Below are positions 43,926 to 52,320 of a stretch of DNA of 64,000 nucleotides, in pieces (within the stretch, counting starts at the first letter, position 1; each line of letters begins with the position of its first letter). Source of the stretch: Paenibacillus allorhizosphaerae (GTDB lineage Bacteria > Bacillota > Bacilli > Paenibacillales > NBRC-103111); NCBI RefSeq assembly GCF_910594985.1, contig NZ_CAJVCE010000003.1:186001-250000 (forward strand). The letters run 5' to 3'. A model generated the notes under the pieces. The model did no database searches. It was not told the origin of the DNA and saw nothing but the letters and a program-made list of their open reading frames with translations. Made by a program: the position numbers and the translations under genes.

Positions 43926-43996
43926 ATTGTAGCTTGAAAAAGGAACAGCAGAGTAGCCTATAATTGACGGATATGTACACAATTGTTGACCAGTTT
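43926..43996 (-). promoter_or_regulatory. Class 1 operator and promoter (SBP C)
   Basis: TTGAC half-sites at 43964-43968 and 43986-43990 (22 bp apart), and TACAAT on the minus strand at 43926-43931, 32 bp from the nearer half-site. The -10 context AGCTACAATAA is identical to that of amidohydrolase A. Confidence 0.78.
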
Positions 43997-44044
43997 GGCG
44001 ATGAGCTGCAGCTGCAGCATAATCCGTCCAGAAAAAAAATAAAA

Positions 44045-44076
44045 AAAATCTTCCTCACGTCATATCGAGGAAGATT
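44045..44076 (-). terminator. Intrinsic terminator after the AraC gene at 44149
   Basis: An 11-bp stem (AAATCTTCCTC with GAGGAAGATTT) followed on the minus strand by a long T-rich run. It separates the module D/AraC transcript from the SBP C promoter. Confidence 0.93.
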
Positions 44077-44148
44077 TGCTCATTGGAAATGCAGCCGGTC
44101 GAGGCTGTCCTATGTAAAATTGAAGATGTATCCCTTTTACAGACATGC

Positions 44149-44952
44149 TCAACTGTCCTTCAAAAAGTCCGAGGGGTTGTATCCCGTCGTCTTTTTGAAC
44201 AGCTTGCTGAAATAATAAATGTCGTTGAACCCCACATGCAACGCCGCTTCGGTGACATTGCAGCTTCGATATTGAAGCAAATCGCGTGCCTTGTTGATTT
44301 TGATTTCGTTTTGGCACTGGATGGCGGTTTTACCGGTAACTTTCTTAAACACAAACTGAAAGTGCGAGGGACTGTACCCGACCAAATGGCAAAGCTGATC
44401 TATCGTATAATTTTCCTTATAATTTTCGGCCATAAAATTCAAAACACTGTCAATGGCTTCGGAATGTCGGGAATTTCTTTCGGGGAAATCCATATTGCGA
44501 AGCAGCAAGCAAAAAATCTCCATAATTCTGCATCGGCATCTTAGAAGATAGCCTGTCTTTTTTGCGATCCATTCATGATAAATATCTTGAAACAGGGGAA
44601 GCAATTCAGAAAAATTTGTTTTTGGGATAACATAGTCCAGGCTGTGGATTAGCCGCTCGCTGTAATCATCGGTAAATGAAGTATCAAATAGAATAACGTA
44701 AAACGACCAAGGATCGGTAGGATGACTTACGCCCGCGTGAAGCTTTCCTTTCGGAAAAAACAGCACATCGCCTTTTTTTACCGAATATTGCTTACTATCT
44801 ATCATATATTGAGCTTGGCCGCCCGTGCAAAAAGCCATGATATGGTAGTTCCGGTTGCTGAGATTTACCTTCCAGTTCGGATCCGGCCGGGTATAGCCTA
44901 CAGAGGGAATGCTCGTCACAATAAGATTAAAATCGTTTGCAGTATCTGACAT
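44149..44952 (-). CDS. AraC-family regulator downstream of module D
   Basis: 267 residues. N-terminal cupin (YHIMAFCTGGQAQYMIDS, KKGDVLFFPKGKLHAG) and two helix-turn-helix units (TIDQLCHLVGYSPSHFQFVF, VTEAALHVGFNDIYYFSKLF). GGAGGT lies 4 bp before the ATG at 44952; a longer frame to 45045 has no site. It lies 96 bp after the Rieske D stop with no terminator between, so it may be transcribed with module D. Its sequence is unlike the other AraC proteins here. Confidence 0.88.
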   Translation of the reverse strand: MSDTANDFNLIVTSIPSVGYTRPDPNWKVNLSNRNYHIMAFCTGGQAQYMIDSKQYSVKKGDVLFFPKGKLHAGVSHPTDPWSFYVILFDTSFTDDYSERLIHSLDYVIPKTNFSELLPLFQDIYHEWIAKKTGYLLRCRCRIMEIFCLLLRNMDFPERNSRHSEAIDSVLNFMAENYKENYTIDQLCHLVGYSPSHFQFVFKKVTGKTAIQCQNEIKINKARDLLQYRSCNVTEAALHVGFNDIYYFSKLFKKTTGYNPSDFLKDS

Positions 44953-45048
44953 ACGCACCTCCATCAATGTTGCCAGGGGGCCGGAGCTTGAGAGCGTCGG
45001 AGCCGGATCCCCGCAATCGGATATGCAGGGATCGTTCCCGCCCACTCA

Positions 45049-45444
45049 TTATAACAAAATATATATGAAATTTTGATCGGCTTCGAGCAAGCCCGGCTCC
45101 AGATTTTCTTGCTTTTGGCTTCCCAGCTCCAGCTTGCCGCGCCTCAGCTTCGTTTCCGGATCGACCAAATGCTCACCGGTCAGGAGGTCAAACTCCCAGC
45201 CGTGCCAAGGACAGCGCAATATTTCATTCTCGCGGCCATACTTGTATTCGTAGACCAAGGACGGAAGTCTCGTTGCGCACACCTTGCCCCGGCATACCGG
45301 CGCCCCTGCATGCGGGCAAACGTTCCTCCACGCGTAATATTCGCCCTTGATCCGGTAAATCCCGAATTGAATGCCTTTCACTTCCACGATCTTATGCCCG
45401 CCGTCGGACAGCTCGTCGGCTCGTATAACCGGATAACGCTCCAT
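45049..45444 (-). CDS. Small Rieske [2Fe-2S] protein D
   Basis: 131 residues, same length and layout as Rieske B, with CPHAGAPVC and CPWHGWEFD motifs. The opening MERYPVxxADELSDGGHKIV and the LEPGLxEAD close are common to both. Overlaps the amidohydrolase D stop by one base (TAATG), exactly as in module B. Should be a cytosolic electron carrier for a partner not visible in the window. Confidence 0.93.
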   Translation of the reverse strand: MERYPVIRADELSDGGHKIVEVKGIQFGIYRIKGEYYAWRNVCPHAGAPVCRGKVCATRLPSLVYEYKYGRENEILRCPWHGWEFDLLTGEHLVDPETKLRRGKLELGSQKQENLEPGLLEADQNFIYILL

Positions 45445-46571
45445 TAGCGGCTCACCTCCGCTTGGCTCGGCTTCTTCAGCTTCGAACCGTAAAGCTCGTA
45501 AGCCGTCCCCGACAAAATTCTTGCCTTCATCTCCCGGGGCATCGGGGGAAGGATCACCTTCGGGTTATCGAAGTCCCAGTGGGGATAATCCGAGGAAAAC
45601 ATGAGCGTTTTCTCCGCATTGACCATGTGGAAAATTTGCAGCAGTTCTCCCGGTCGTCCAGGTTCCTCGATCGGCTGAGTCGTCAAGCGGATATGGTCCA
45701 TGATGTATTCGGAGGGAAGCTTTTTCAGCCAAGGGGTTTGCGCGCGCAGCGCCTTGTAGTTTTTGTCCATCCGCCACATCAGATGCGGCAGCCAGGCGAT
45801 GCCCCCTTCGATGGCGACAACCATCAGCCCGGGGAACTTTTCGAATACACCTTCGCACACCATACTATTGATGTGTGCCATAAACGTGAGCGGCAGTATA
45901 TTATGCCATTCCATGTATCGTGTTGGATAGCCTACCGGCGTGGGTGGATACGCCATGCCTTTCCCCTCCGAACCGGGATGCAAGGCAACAGGCAGACCAT
46001 GACGTTCCGCAGCCTCATAGATCGGATGATAGAACCTGTGTCCGTACGGAGTGCGCGCTCCGCTGCATAAGATAACCTGCACCATATCGGGATGATCGGC
46101 CAGTCGATCGATTTCTTTCGCGGCCTCGGCCGGATCGGCGGCGTTCACAAGAATCGAACCTTTAAATCTCGGATCTGCTTTAAGCCACTTCTCCATGTAA
46201 TGATCGTTATAAGCACGAATGATGGCATTGCCATAATCCAGGTCAGGTATCAGCGCTACGCCTGTCTCTCCCCCGCCCGTAAGAATGGCATATTCGATTC
46301 CGTAAGCTTCCACATGATGCTTCAGCATAAATTGCGGATCCGAGCCGGCCGGGCCGCCTCCCTCCGGTACGGCATCCTTGCGGTTCACGCCGATCGGCGT
46401 AGGAAATGGATTGGACAATCCGATGCCATGCGTCATATATTGCTCATGCCAAACCTTCGGCAAAAACGCTAGAATATCCTCCTTGTTTCTTAACGTCTGA
46501 TGCACATCGGTATCAATAATTCCCGGCATTTCTCGACCCCCTGTTTCAACTGCGCTGGACGCATTCCCCAT
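45444..46571 (-). CDS. Amidohydrolase D (ACMSD/decarboxylase-type TIM barrel)
   Basis: 375 residues; likely metal positions in DTDVHQ, VALHPGSEG, TFMAHINSM and SSDYPHWDFDNP. Near-twin of amidohydrolase B. ATG at 46571 with AGGTG 6 bp upstream; an in-frame ATG 14 codons earlier lacks a site. It is divergent from SBP D and both have a class 2 promoter in the shared 396-bp gap, so the amidohydrolase, Rieske protein and receptor should be made together. Confidence 0.92.
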   Translation of the reverse strand: MGNASSAVETGGREMPGIIDTDVHQTLRNKEDILAFLPKVWHEQYMTHGIGLSNPFPTPIGVNRKDAVPEGGGPAGSDPQFMLKHHVEAYGIEYAILTGGGETGVALIPDLDYGNAIIRAYNDHYMEKWLKADPRFKGSILVNAADPAEAAKEIDRLADHPDMVQVILCSGARTPYGHRFYHPIYEAAERHGLPVALHPGSEGKGMAYPPTPVGYPTRYMEWHNILPLTFMAHINSMVCEGVFEKFPGLMVVAIEGGIAWLPHLMWRMDKNYKALRAQTPWLKKLPSEYIMDHIRLTTQPIEEPGRPGELLQIFHMVNAEKTLMFSSDYPHWDFDNPKVILPPMPREMKARILSGTAYELYGSKLKKPSQAEVSR

Positions 46572-46644
46572 AGAGCACACCTCATTCTCATGTTTTAAAC
46601 AAAAATCCGGCAATCTCCTTGCTCCGGAACAAGAATTACTACAA

Positions 46645-46702
46645 ATTGTAAGATATGATGCCTCCCGGCAACATTGAGAATAATGCGTTATTTTTGTAAA
46701 AT
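46645..46702 (-). promoter_or_regulatory. Class 2 element and promoter (amidohydrolase D)
   Basis: On the minus strand CAAAAA (46691-46696) lies exactly 40 bp before a TACAAT -10 (46645-46650). The following TTATTCTCAATGT is nearly identical to the divergent site at 46853-46910 (TTATTCTCGATGT). Confidence 0.78.
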
Positions 46703-46852
46703 AATCTGATCCTGATCCGTATCAAATCTTCCATAACCGGTAATTCATCCAGAGATGCTGCTCCCGAATTACGGCATACATTGTTCTTTATTTTCCGGGA
46801 TGTAAAATGAGCTTGGACCAGTCAGAACGAAAGTTTAGCGTAACATAAGACT

Positions 46853-46910
46853 TTTGTACAAAAAGAACGTATTATTCTCGATGTAACCGCGAAGCCATCT
46901 ATTTTACAAT
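46853..46910 (+). promoter_or_regulatory. Class 2 element and promoter (SBP D)
   Basis: CAAAAA at 46859-46864 lies exactly 40 bp before TACAAT (46905-46910), 58 bp before the SBP D start. Mirror image of the site at 46645-46702, giving a divergent control region. Confidence 0.78.
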
Positions 46911-46914
46911 TTTG

Positions 46915-46929
46915 TTGTAATCGCTTACT
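46915..46929 (+). promoter_or_regulatory. cre-like site over the SBP D transcription start
   Basis: TTGTAATCGCTTACT fits WTGNAANCGNWNNCW at each fixed position and starts 4 bp after the TACAAT -10, where bound CcpA would block transcription. Confidence 0.45.
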
Positions 46930-46967
46930 TTGACGAGAGCATTTTTAATAAAATGGGGGGATTAGAG

Positions 46968-48296
46968 ATGAAAAGAAAAAAGAGAGGCGTCTTGCCGATA
47001 GCGGTCCTTACAGCCCTATCCTTATTGACGGCTTGCGGCAATCCGGCCGCTGTCAAGGATACTAAAGAAAGCAATAAAGCACAGAGCAGCTTTGACCGTA
47101 ATGAAGCGTTCAAACTCGTTTTCTTTAATGCAACTGGAAGCAACGAGACGTATTTCCGCCAGAACACAGAACCTTTTATGAAGAAAGCATTTCCCAATGT
47201 TACGATCGACTACATTCAATCCGGTAAAGGGCAAACGATCAATGATCTCGTGCTGGCGGGAACGATCCCGGACATTATGTTGATCAACAGCACGCAGGTG
47301 ATCCCATATAATAAGATGGACTTGCTGGCTGACCTGACACCACTGGCAAAAGAAAACAAAGTGGATCTTTCCCGTTTTGACGATAATATGATCGCGACGA
47401 TTAAAAAATATTCCCCGGGCGGCGAACTCTACGCTCTTCCCTGGAGCCATCTCCCGATGTCTTTATACTACAACAAAAATATTTTCGATAAATTCGGCGT
47501 TGCGTATCCGAAAAATGGCATGACCTGGGACGATGTGGCTGACCTAACCCGTAAGCTAAGCAGAGAGGATGGCGGGGTGAAATATCGGGGCTTAGATATG
47601 ATCCGTACGTTATTGAGATTAAATCAGCTATCTCTGACGTATATCGACCCGAAATCAGAGAAAGCCGTTGTCAATACAGATCCATGGAAGGATATGCTGA
47701 ATACATTGACGGGCTTTTACCGGATACCCGGAAATGAGCTTCCCGGTAATGTTCCCGCTGCCGAGAACGCTTTTTTTAAAGATCAAAATCTTGCCATGCT
47801 CGTTACGTTCGGCAACTTTCCAAGTCCGGAAAACACCGAACTGGTTCAAAAATGGGAGAGTATAGACCTTGTGACCCTTCCGACGTTTAAAGAAGCTCCA
47901 GGGATTGGAAACCAGTATTCGGGCGCGTCGCTCGCCATTTCCAGAACGAGTAAATGGAAAAATCAAGCTATTCATTTGCTGGCTGCCGCTACCTCGGTCG
48001 AAGCTGAAAAACATGGTGCGGCCATCGTGCGATATCCGACGATCAAGAGCAAGGATGTCTTGAATTCGTTCGGGCAAGGCACACCGCTGCTCACCTCTAA
48101 AAACGTGAAATCGCTGCAGCTATTGAGGGTAGCTTCGACTGCCAGTGCCACACAGTACGATGACGTAGCGCATCCGATCATGTCGAAAGCATTCGACGAT
48201 ATCGCTTCGGGCAAAGCGAATGTCGTTACCGCGTTACGGGAAGCGGAAGAAAAGATGAACCAAAAAATAAGCGAGGAAAAAACGAAAGTGAAATAG
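46968..48296 (+). CDS. Extracellular solute-binding lipoprotein (SBP D)
   Basis: 442 residues from the ATG at 46968 (GGGGGA upstream; an earlier start at 46953 overlaps that site). Lipobox LLTAC (Cys 23). Family signatures YYNKNIFDKFG, YPKNGMTWDD and VTALREAEEKMNQK. It is the only SBP on the plus strand and the most divergent of the four module SBPs. Divergent from amidohydrolase D and co-controlled with it. Confidence 0.92.
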   Translation: MKRKKRGVLPIAVLTALSLLTACGNPAAVKDTKESNKAQSSFDRNEAFKLVFFNATGSNETYFRQNTEPFMKKAFPNVTIDYIQSGKGQTINDLVLAGTIPDIMLINSTQVIPYNKMDLLADLTPLAKENKVDLSRFDDNMIATIKKYSPGGELYALPWSHLPMSLYYNKNIFDKFGVAYPKNGMTWDDVADLTRKLSREDGGVKYRGLDMIRTLLRLNQLSLTYIDPKSEKAVVNTDPWKDMLNTLTGFYRIPGNELPGNVPAAENAFFKDQNLAMLVTFGNFPSPENTELVQKWESIDLVTLPTFKEAPGIGNQYSGASLAISRTSKWKNQAIHLLAAATSVEAEKHGAAIVRYPTIKSKDVLNSFGQGTPLLTSKNVKSLQLLRVASTASATQYDDVAHPIMSKAFDDIASGKANVVTALREAEEKMNQKISEEKTKVK

Positions 48297-48319
48297 CACA
48301 CCGCATAAACACCGGTTGT

Positions 48320-48354
48320 AAAAGCGGCTCTTCCAATCGAAGATGAGCCGCTTT
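48320..48354. terminator. Bidirectional terminator after SBP D
   Basis: A 10-bp stem (AAAGCGGCTC with GAGCCGCTTT) between the convergent SBP D and AraC genes, with A and T flanks. Confidence 0.88.
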
Positions 48355-48404
48355 CTGCTGATTTAATCGTGGTCATTTATACTAACGATGCCCGAATAAG
48401 TCTT

Positions 48405-49154
48405 TTACACGCTGTACGTTTCCCGAAATCGCTTCGGGCTCATGCCGAATTGGCTCTTGAACATCTTGCAAAACTGCGGGCTGTTGGAGAACCCGCATTC
48501 AATCGAGATCGCCGTGATCGGCTCTTTGCCGGCCGTCAACATTTGCTTGGCGCGTTCCAGACGCTGCTGTACGGCGTATTGCATCGGCGAGTAGCCCGTG
48601 TAATCCTTGAACAAATGGCGGAAGTAGTCGTAACTGTAGCCTAGCGTTTTGGCAAGTCCTTGCAGGTCCATTTTCTCGCCGTGATACTGCTCGATGTAGT
48701 TTTTGGCATAGATCAAATTGTTGTCCGCTTCCTCGGTCGACTCGAGATTGGTAACCCGCCCGATTTCCACAATGACTTCCACTAGTAAGCAGCGAAGCAA
48801 AATATCGTAATATTTCGTCTTGGACGACAGTTCTGCGGCCATCCGGTGCAGCAGCCTGCCGATCGTTCCGTCAGGATCGCCGTATAAGCCGTTTTGAAGC
48901 GGAATCGCCGAGTTTGTGCAGGAAAATACGAGATAGATGACATCTGTGGATGTTCGACGATATTCATCGTGCTTGACGCCCGGTTCGCTGATCGCGAAGC
49001 AGCCTGCATTGTACTCGAATTTCTCTTTGTCGATTTGCGTGTTGCCGTTTCCGCTGAAGTAATACACGATTTCGTAACCGTTATGGGCATGAAAGTGAAT
49101 ATAGCTGTCGGCGGTGCGGGTTACCGAATGAAACAAATGGAGTGAAACGTTCAT
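48405..49154 (-). CDS. AraC-family regulator in an SBP operon
   Basis: 249 residues: short cupin domain (SYIHFHAHNGYEIVYYFSG, GCFAISEPGVKHDEYR) and two helix-turn-helix units (DLQGLAKTLGYSYDYFRHLF, ITAISIECGFSNSPQFCKMF). GGGGGAG precedes the ATG. It lies 16 bp after the SBP at 49171-50487 and is transcribed with it, so it likely senses the ligand brought in by that SBP's transporter. Confidence 0.9.
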   Translation of the reverse strand: MNVSLHLFHSVTRTADSYIHFHAHNGYEIVYYFSGNGNTQIDKEKFEYNAGCFAISEPGVKHDEYRRTSTDVIYLVFSCTNSAIPLQNGLYGDPDGTIGRLLHRMAAELSSKTKYYDILLRCLLVEVIVEIGRVTNLESTEEADNNLIYAKNYIEQYHGEKMDLQGLAKTLGYSYDYFRHLFKDYTGYSPMQYAVQQRLERAKQMLTAGKEPITAISIECGFSNSPQFCKMFKSQFGMSPKRFRETYSV

Positions 49155-49170
49155 GCATACTCCCCCGGGT

Positions 49171-50487
49171 TTATTTGCTTAGCAGCATTTCCGCTTCTTT
49201 CTTAAACGCATGTAGCGCAGGTTCGATCTCTTTATCATTATACATGATCGCTCGGATGGTCGCGTTCAATTCTTTTAAAACGGCTGGCCATGCAACGTGT
49301 TTATTCGTATCGCTCGCGTATTTCAGTTGGTCGTAAGCCGTTTTGAGGTTCGGATTTTTGGCCCATATCTCCTTGATTTGCCCGGATTCCGCCATCTTCG
49401 GAGTAAATGGAAGATAGCCGGTGTCCAGAATAAACTGCAACCCGCCTTTCGGATCGGTTGCGGCCCAGCGGATGAACTCCCAGGCTGCTTCTTTATGCTT
49501 CGATCCGGCCATGATCGCGATATTCGCGCCGCCGGTCGGCGCTGTATACGTTTGATCCATCGGCAAAAACGCGGTCGCATATTCGAATTTGACGCTGGAC
49601 GTGAAACCGCTAACCGACGCACTGGACTGAAACAGCATGCCGGCTTTGCCGCTTGTGAACAGCTGATTCGCAACTGTGCCCGAATCTTTCTCGGGCGGGT
49701 AATACAAGGCGCCGGTACGCTGCAGCTCCTTCAGAAAACCGAACGTTTTTACCCCTTCGCCGTCAAAACCGAGCGCGGTGCCTTGATCGTTGAAAAATTT
49801 GCCTCTGGCCTGACCCATCATGGCGAGCGGATACCAGGAGTCGAACGGCATCGTCAACCCGTAGCGGTTATATTCGCCGTTTTCATTTATGACGAGCGCA
49901 TTTGCAGTTTGTTTGAGTTCGTCCCAAGTTTTCGGAACGGCAAGCCCCTTCTCATTCAGCATCGTTTTATTGATATGAAGAATGGGAGTGGAACGGTTGA
50001 AAGGTAAAGAAACCAGTTTGTTATTGAATGTGGAGTGCCCCATAAGTCCGGGCGTGAAATCGCCGATGGTCATGTTCGATTTTTGCATATACGGGGTCAA
50101 ATCTTCAAGCGTGCTCCACTCCTCGAACATTTGGATATTGGAGCGCTCCAGCATGATGATATCCGGCAGTTGCCCGGTGGCGATGCTTTGCTGCAGTTTG
50201 GAGGCCGTCTCGCCGTAACTGCCTTGGTACGTACCGGCAACCTCGATGTTATTGTGCGATTCGTTAAACCGTTTGATCATGTGGTTCAAGTATTCGCCGG
50301 TTTTTCCGCCCAAAGAATGCCAGAACTGTACGGTGACCTTCGCGCTGCCTTCCTCCGCAAGCTGCCCGCTCACGGCTGGGGATTGCAGATTGTCGACGCT
50401 CGGCTTGGATGCACCACCGGAGCAAGCGACGAGCATTCCCGATAACACCGTCATGGATATTAAGGTTCGTATCGCCTTCCTATGCAT
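49171..50487 (-). CDS. UgpB-like extracellular solute-binding lipoprotein
   Basis: 438 residues with lipobox MLVAC (Cys 22). Unlike the other nine SBPs it follows the UgpB/MalE-type pattern (VQFWHSLGGKTGEYLNHMI, RFNESHNNIEV, GLAVPKTWDEL, FNRSTPILHINKTML), related to glycerol-3-phosphate, glycerophosphodiester and sugar receptors. The YNKD-FD and KDGMTWD signatures of the local family are absent. First gene of a two-gene operon with the AraC gene. No permease nearby. Confidence 0.9.
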   Translation of the reverse strand: MHRKAIRTLISMTVLSGMLVACSGGASKPSVDNLQSPAVSGQLAEEGSAKVTVQFWHSLGGKTGEYLNHMIKRFNESHNNIEVAGTYQGSYGETASKLQQSIATGQLPDIIMLERSNIQMFEEWSTLEDLTPYMQKSNMTIGDFTPGLMGHSTFNNKLVSLPFNRSTPILHINKTMLNEKGLAVPKTWDELKQTANALVINENGEYNRYGLTMPFDSWYPLAMMGQARGKFFNDQGTALGFDGEGVKTFGFLKELQRTGALYYPPEKDSGTVANQLFTSGKAGMLFQSSASVSGFTSSVKFEYATAFLPMDQTYTAPTGGANIAIMAGSKHKEAAWEFIRWAATDPKGGLQFILDTGYLPFTPKMAESGQIKEIWAKNPNLKTAYDQLKYASDTNKHVAWPAVLKELNATIRAIMYNDKEIEPALHAFKKEAEMLLSK

Positions 50488-50570
50488 GGATAACCCCCGT
50501 ATAAAATAGATTTGTCAAACATTCGCATTTTAATGAACGGCAACCGGCGTGGAACAATGCCAAAGATTAC

Positions 50571-50606
50571 AAAAGACGGCTCCGAGCTGGTCAGAAACCG
50601 CCTTTT
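50571..50606 (-). terminator. Possible terminator after SBP at 50654
   Basis: AAAAG-A-CGG pairs with CCG-C-CTTTT around a 19-nt loop, with one A-C mismatch, followed on the minus strand by TTTT. Lies 48 bp past the SBP stop. A competing AAAGACG/CGTCTTT stem overlaps it. Confidence 0.45.
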
Positions 50607-50653
50607 CGTCTTTACTTGATGTCATCGGTACCGCTGTCGCAAGCATATGTATC

Positions 50654-51985
50654 CTATTTATTATCCGCGTCGATGAGCTTATTGATTTCCTCATCCGCTC
50701 TCAATAGTGCCGTGTTCATATCGGTTTTACCATCAAGAAATTCATGCATATATTTCGTAACGATGCTTAAAGCGGATGCATCGTACTTCGTTCTGTGAAC
50801 CGGCTTCGGTTCTTTCGTGTTGTAAATGGCCGTCAAGACGTCTTTCGGAATTTGGTTCACGACCGGGTTGCCCTCATAAATATGGGTGCGGAGTTCCGGC
50901 TTCGTTACGCTCGGCGTCATGCCGTTCTTCGCAAGGTCGATCTGTCCTTCATCCGACATTAAAGTCATCATAACCTGGAAGGCGAAATCCGGATATTTAT
51001 TTGTTTTGCTGATCATGAATCCTCCGGAGAAACTTCCAAAGCCGATCCCGGGAGATTCTTTCAGCGCGGGCCAAGTCGTTACGCCCCAATTGAAGCCGCC
51101 GCCGGCGACTGCGTCCTGGAACGCCTTCTCCTGTAATAAAAACAGATAAAACGGATACATCGCCAATCTTTTATCTTTTAGGAAATAATTCGTTCCGGTT
51201 GTAAACCTTGTGCCGGCCGGGTAGTTACCCGGAATGCTGTAGATCTCTTTCCATTTCTCAAACATTTTTTTCCAACCGTCATTGGAAACTAGCCCGGCTC
51301 TGCCGTTTTTGGGATCGATATAAGACAACGACATCTGCTTTACCATATAGTTGGCATTGTTGCTCGTGGATAACCCCATATAGTTCACGCCGCCATCGGA
51401 ACGGGACAGCTTCTTTGTCGTTTCCATCAAATCGTCCCATGTATTCCCGACTTTCGGATACGGCACGCCATACCGATCGAATAAATCTTTGTTGTAAAAA
51501 AGCGCCATCGGCGGGGTCAGGTTGGTCGGTATCATCATTTGCTTCCCGTTATATGCCCGAATGTCTTTGAGCGCTTCCTGATCAATGTGACTGAGGTTGA
51601 CATTATACTTTTTAATAATCGGTTCGAGGTCCATCGGGAAGTCATAATCGAGAATGATCGGGATATGGGTCGTAGCCACGTCGAATATATCCGGCACATC
51701 TCCCGAAGCGATCATGTCTCTGAGCGTCTTATCTTCAAGCTTGTAGTTGGTCATGAATTCCAATGTAACATTCGGATACTTCGCGCGGATGGACCTCGTC
51801 ACTTCCTCGAAGCTGTCTTTCGTTCTGCTCGAAGCGACTTTGAAGGTCACCGGCCCTTGCGGCACTTCCATCTTCGGCTGCTGCGAAGCTTCCGGTTTCT
51901 TCTCTTCTTTCTCAGGTGTGCATCCGGCTAACAATGAAACGATGCTTGCTGCAGTTACGGTTAACGCTATGCTTTTCGTGAACAT
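50654..51985 (-). CDS. Extracellular solute-binding lipoprotein (SBP 9)
   Basis: 443 residues, ATG at 51985 with GGAGG upstream; lipobox LLAGC (Cys 22) followed by a charged, proline-rich linker (PEKEEKKPEASQQP). Family signatures FYNKDLFDRYG, YPKVGNTWDD and NTALLRADEEINK. It is a more distant member of the local SBP family. Its promoter carries class 3 repeats shared with the lipoprotein at 53326 and the nucleoside hydrolase at 53663, so its ligand may be a nucleoside or a related ribosyl compound. Confidence 0.91.
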   Translation of the reverse strand: MFTKSIALTVTAASIVSLLAGCTPEKEEKKPEASQQPKMEVPQGPVTFKVASSRTKDSFEEVTRSIRAKYPNVTLEFMTNYKLEDKTLRDMIASGDVPDIFDVATTHIPIILDYDFPMDLEPIIKKYNVNLSHIDQEALKDIRAYNGKQMMIPTNLTPPMALFYNKDLFDRYGVPYPKVGNTWDDLMETTKKLSRSDGGVNYMGLSTSNNANYMVKQMSLSYIDPKNGRAGLVSNDGWKKMFEKWKEIYSIPGNYPAGTRFTTGTNYFLKDKRLAMYPFYLFLLQEKAFQDAVAGGGFNWGVTTWPALKESPGIGFGSFSGGFMISKTNKYPDFAFQVMMTLMSDEGQIDLAKNGMTPSVTKPELRTHIYEGNPVVNQIPKDVLTAIYNTKEPKPVHRTKYDASALSIVTKYMHEFLDGKTDMNTALLRADEEINKLIDADNK

Positions 51986-52211
51986 CCCCTGTTTCCTCCC
52001 ATTACTTGTAAAATCCGTTCGACCCCATTCCAAACCCGATCGATGCATCCTATCCTGCAATTAAAGCGTTTTCACACATGTGCGCTTCTACTAGGCTGAG
52101 GAAAACCGTGTTGGTTTTCGGCGGTAAAATGGTCGGCCGCCTTCACCCTCCTTCATTTTGACTCATGCGTTCAAGCGGAGTTTGAATATCATTTCTTACG
52201 AATCATGACAA

Positions 52212-52275
52212 ATTATAGCCGTGATTTCGGACAAATAATATAATGAATCGGACATATCATTTATACTTTTCGGCT
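52212..52275 (-). promoter_or_regulatory. Class 3 repeat promoter (SBP 9)
   Basis: On the minus strand AGCCGA, TGTCCGA and TGTCCGA recur with 21-22 bp period and lead into TATAAT (52212-52217). About 70 bp aligns with the promoter at 53393-53455 with few changes. It lies about 230 bp before the SBP start, within a 335-bp gap that also holds a GAAAACC/GGTTTTC hairpin at 52101-52119. Confidence 0.72.
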
Positions 52276-52320
52276 TTTTTACCCAACCGATAGAGCAGAT
52301 GGATATACCGCCTTGGATGA

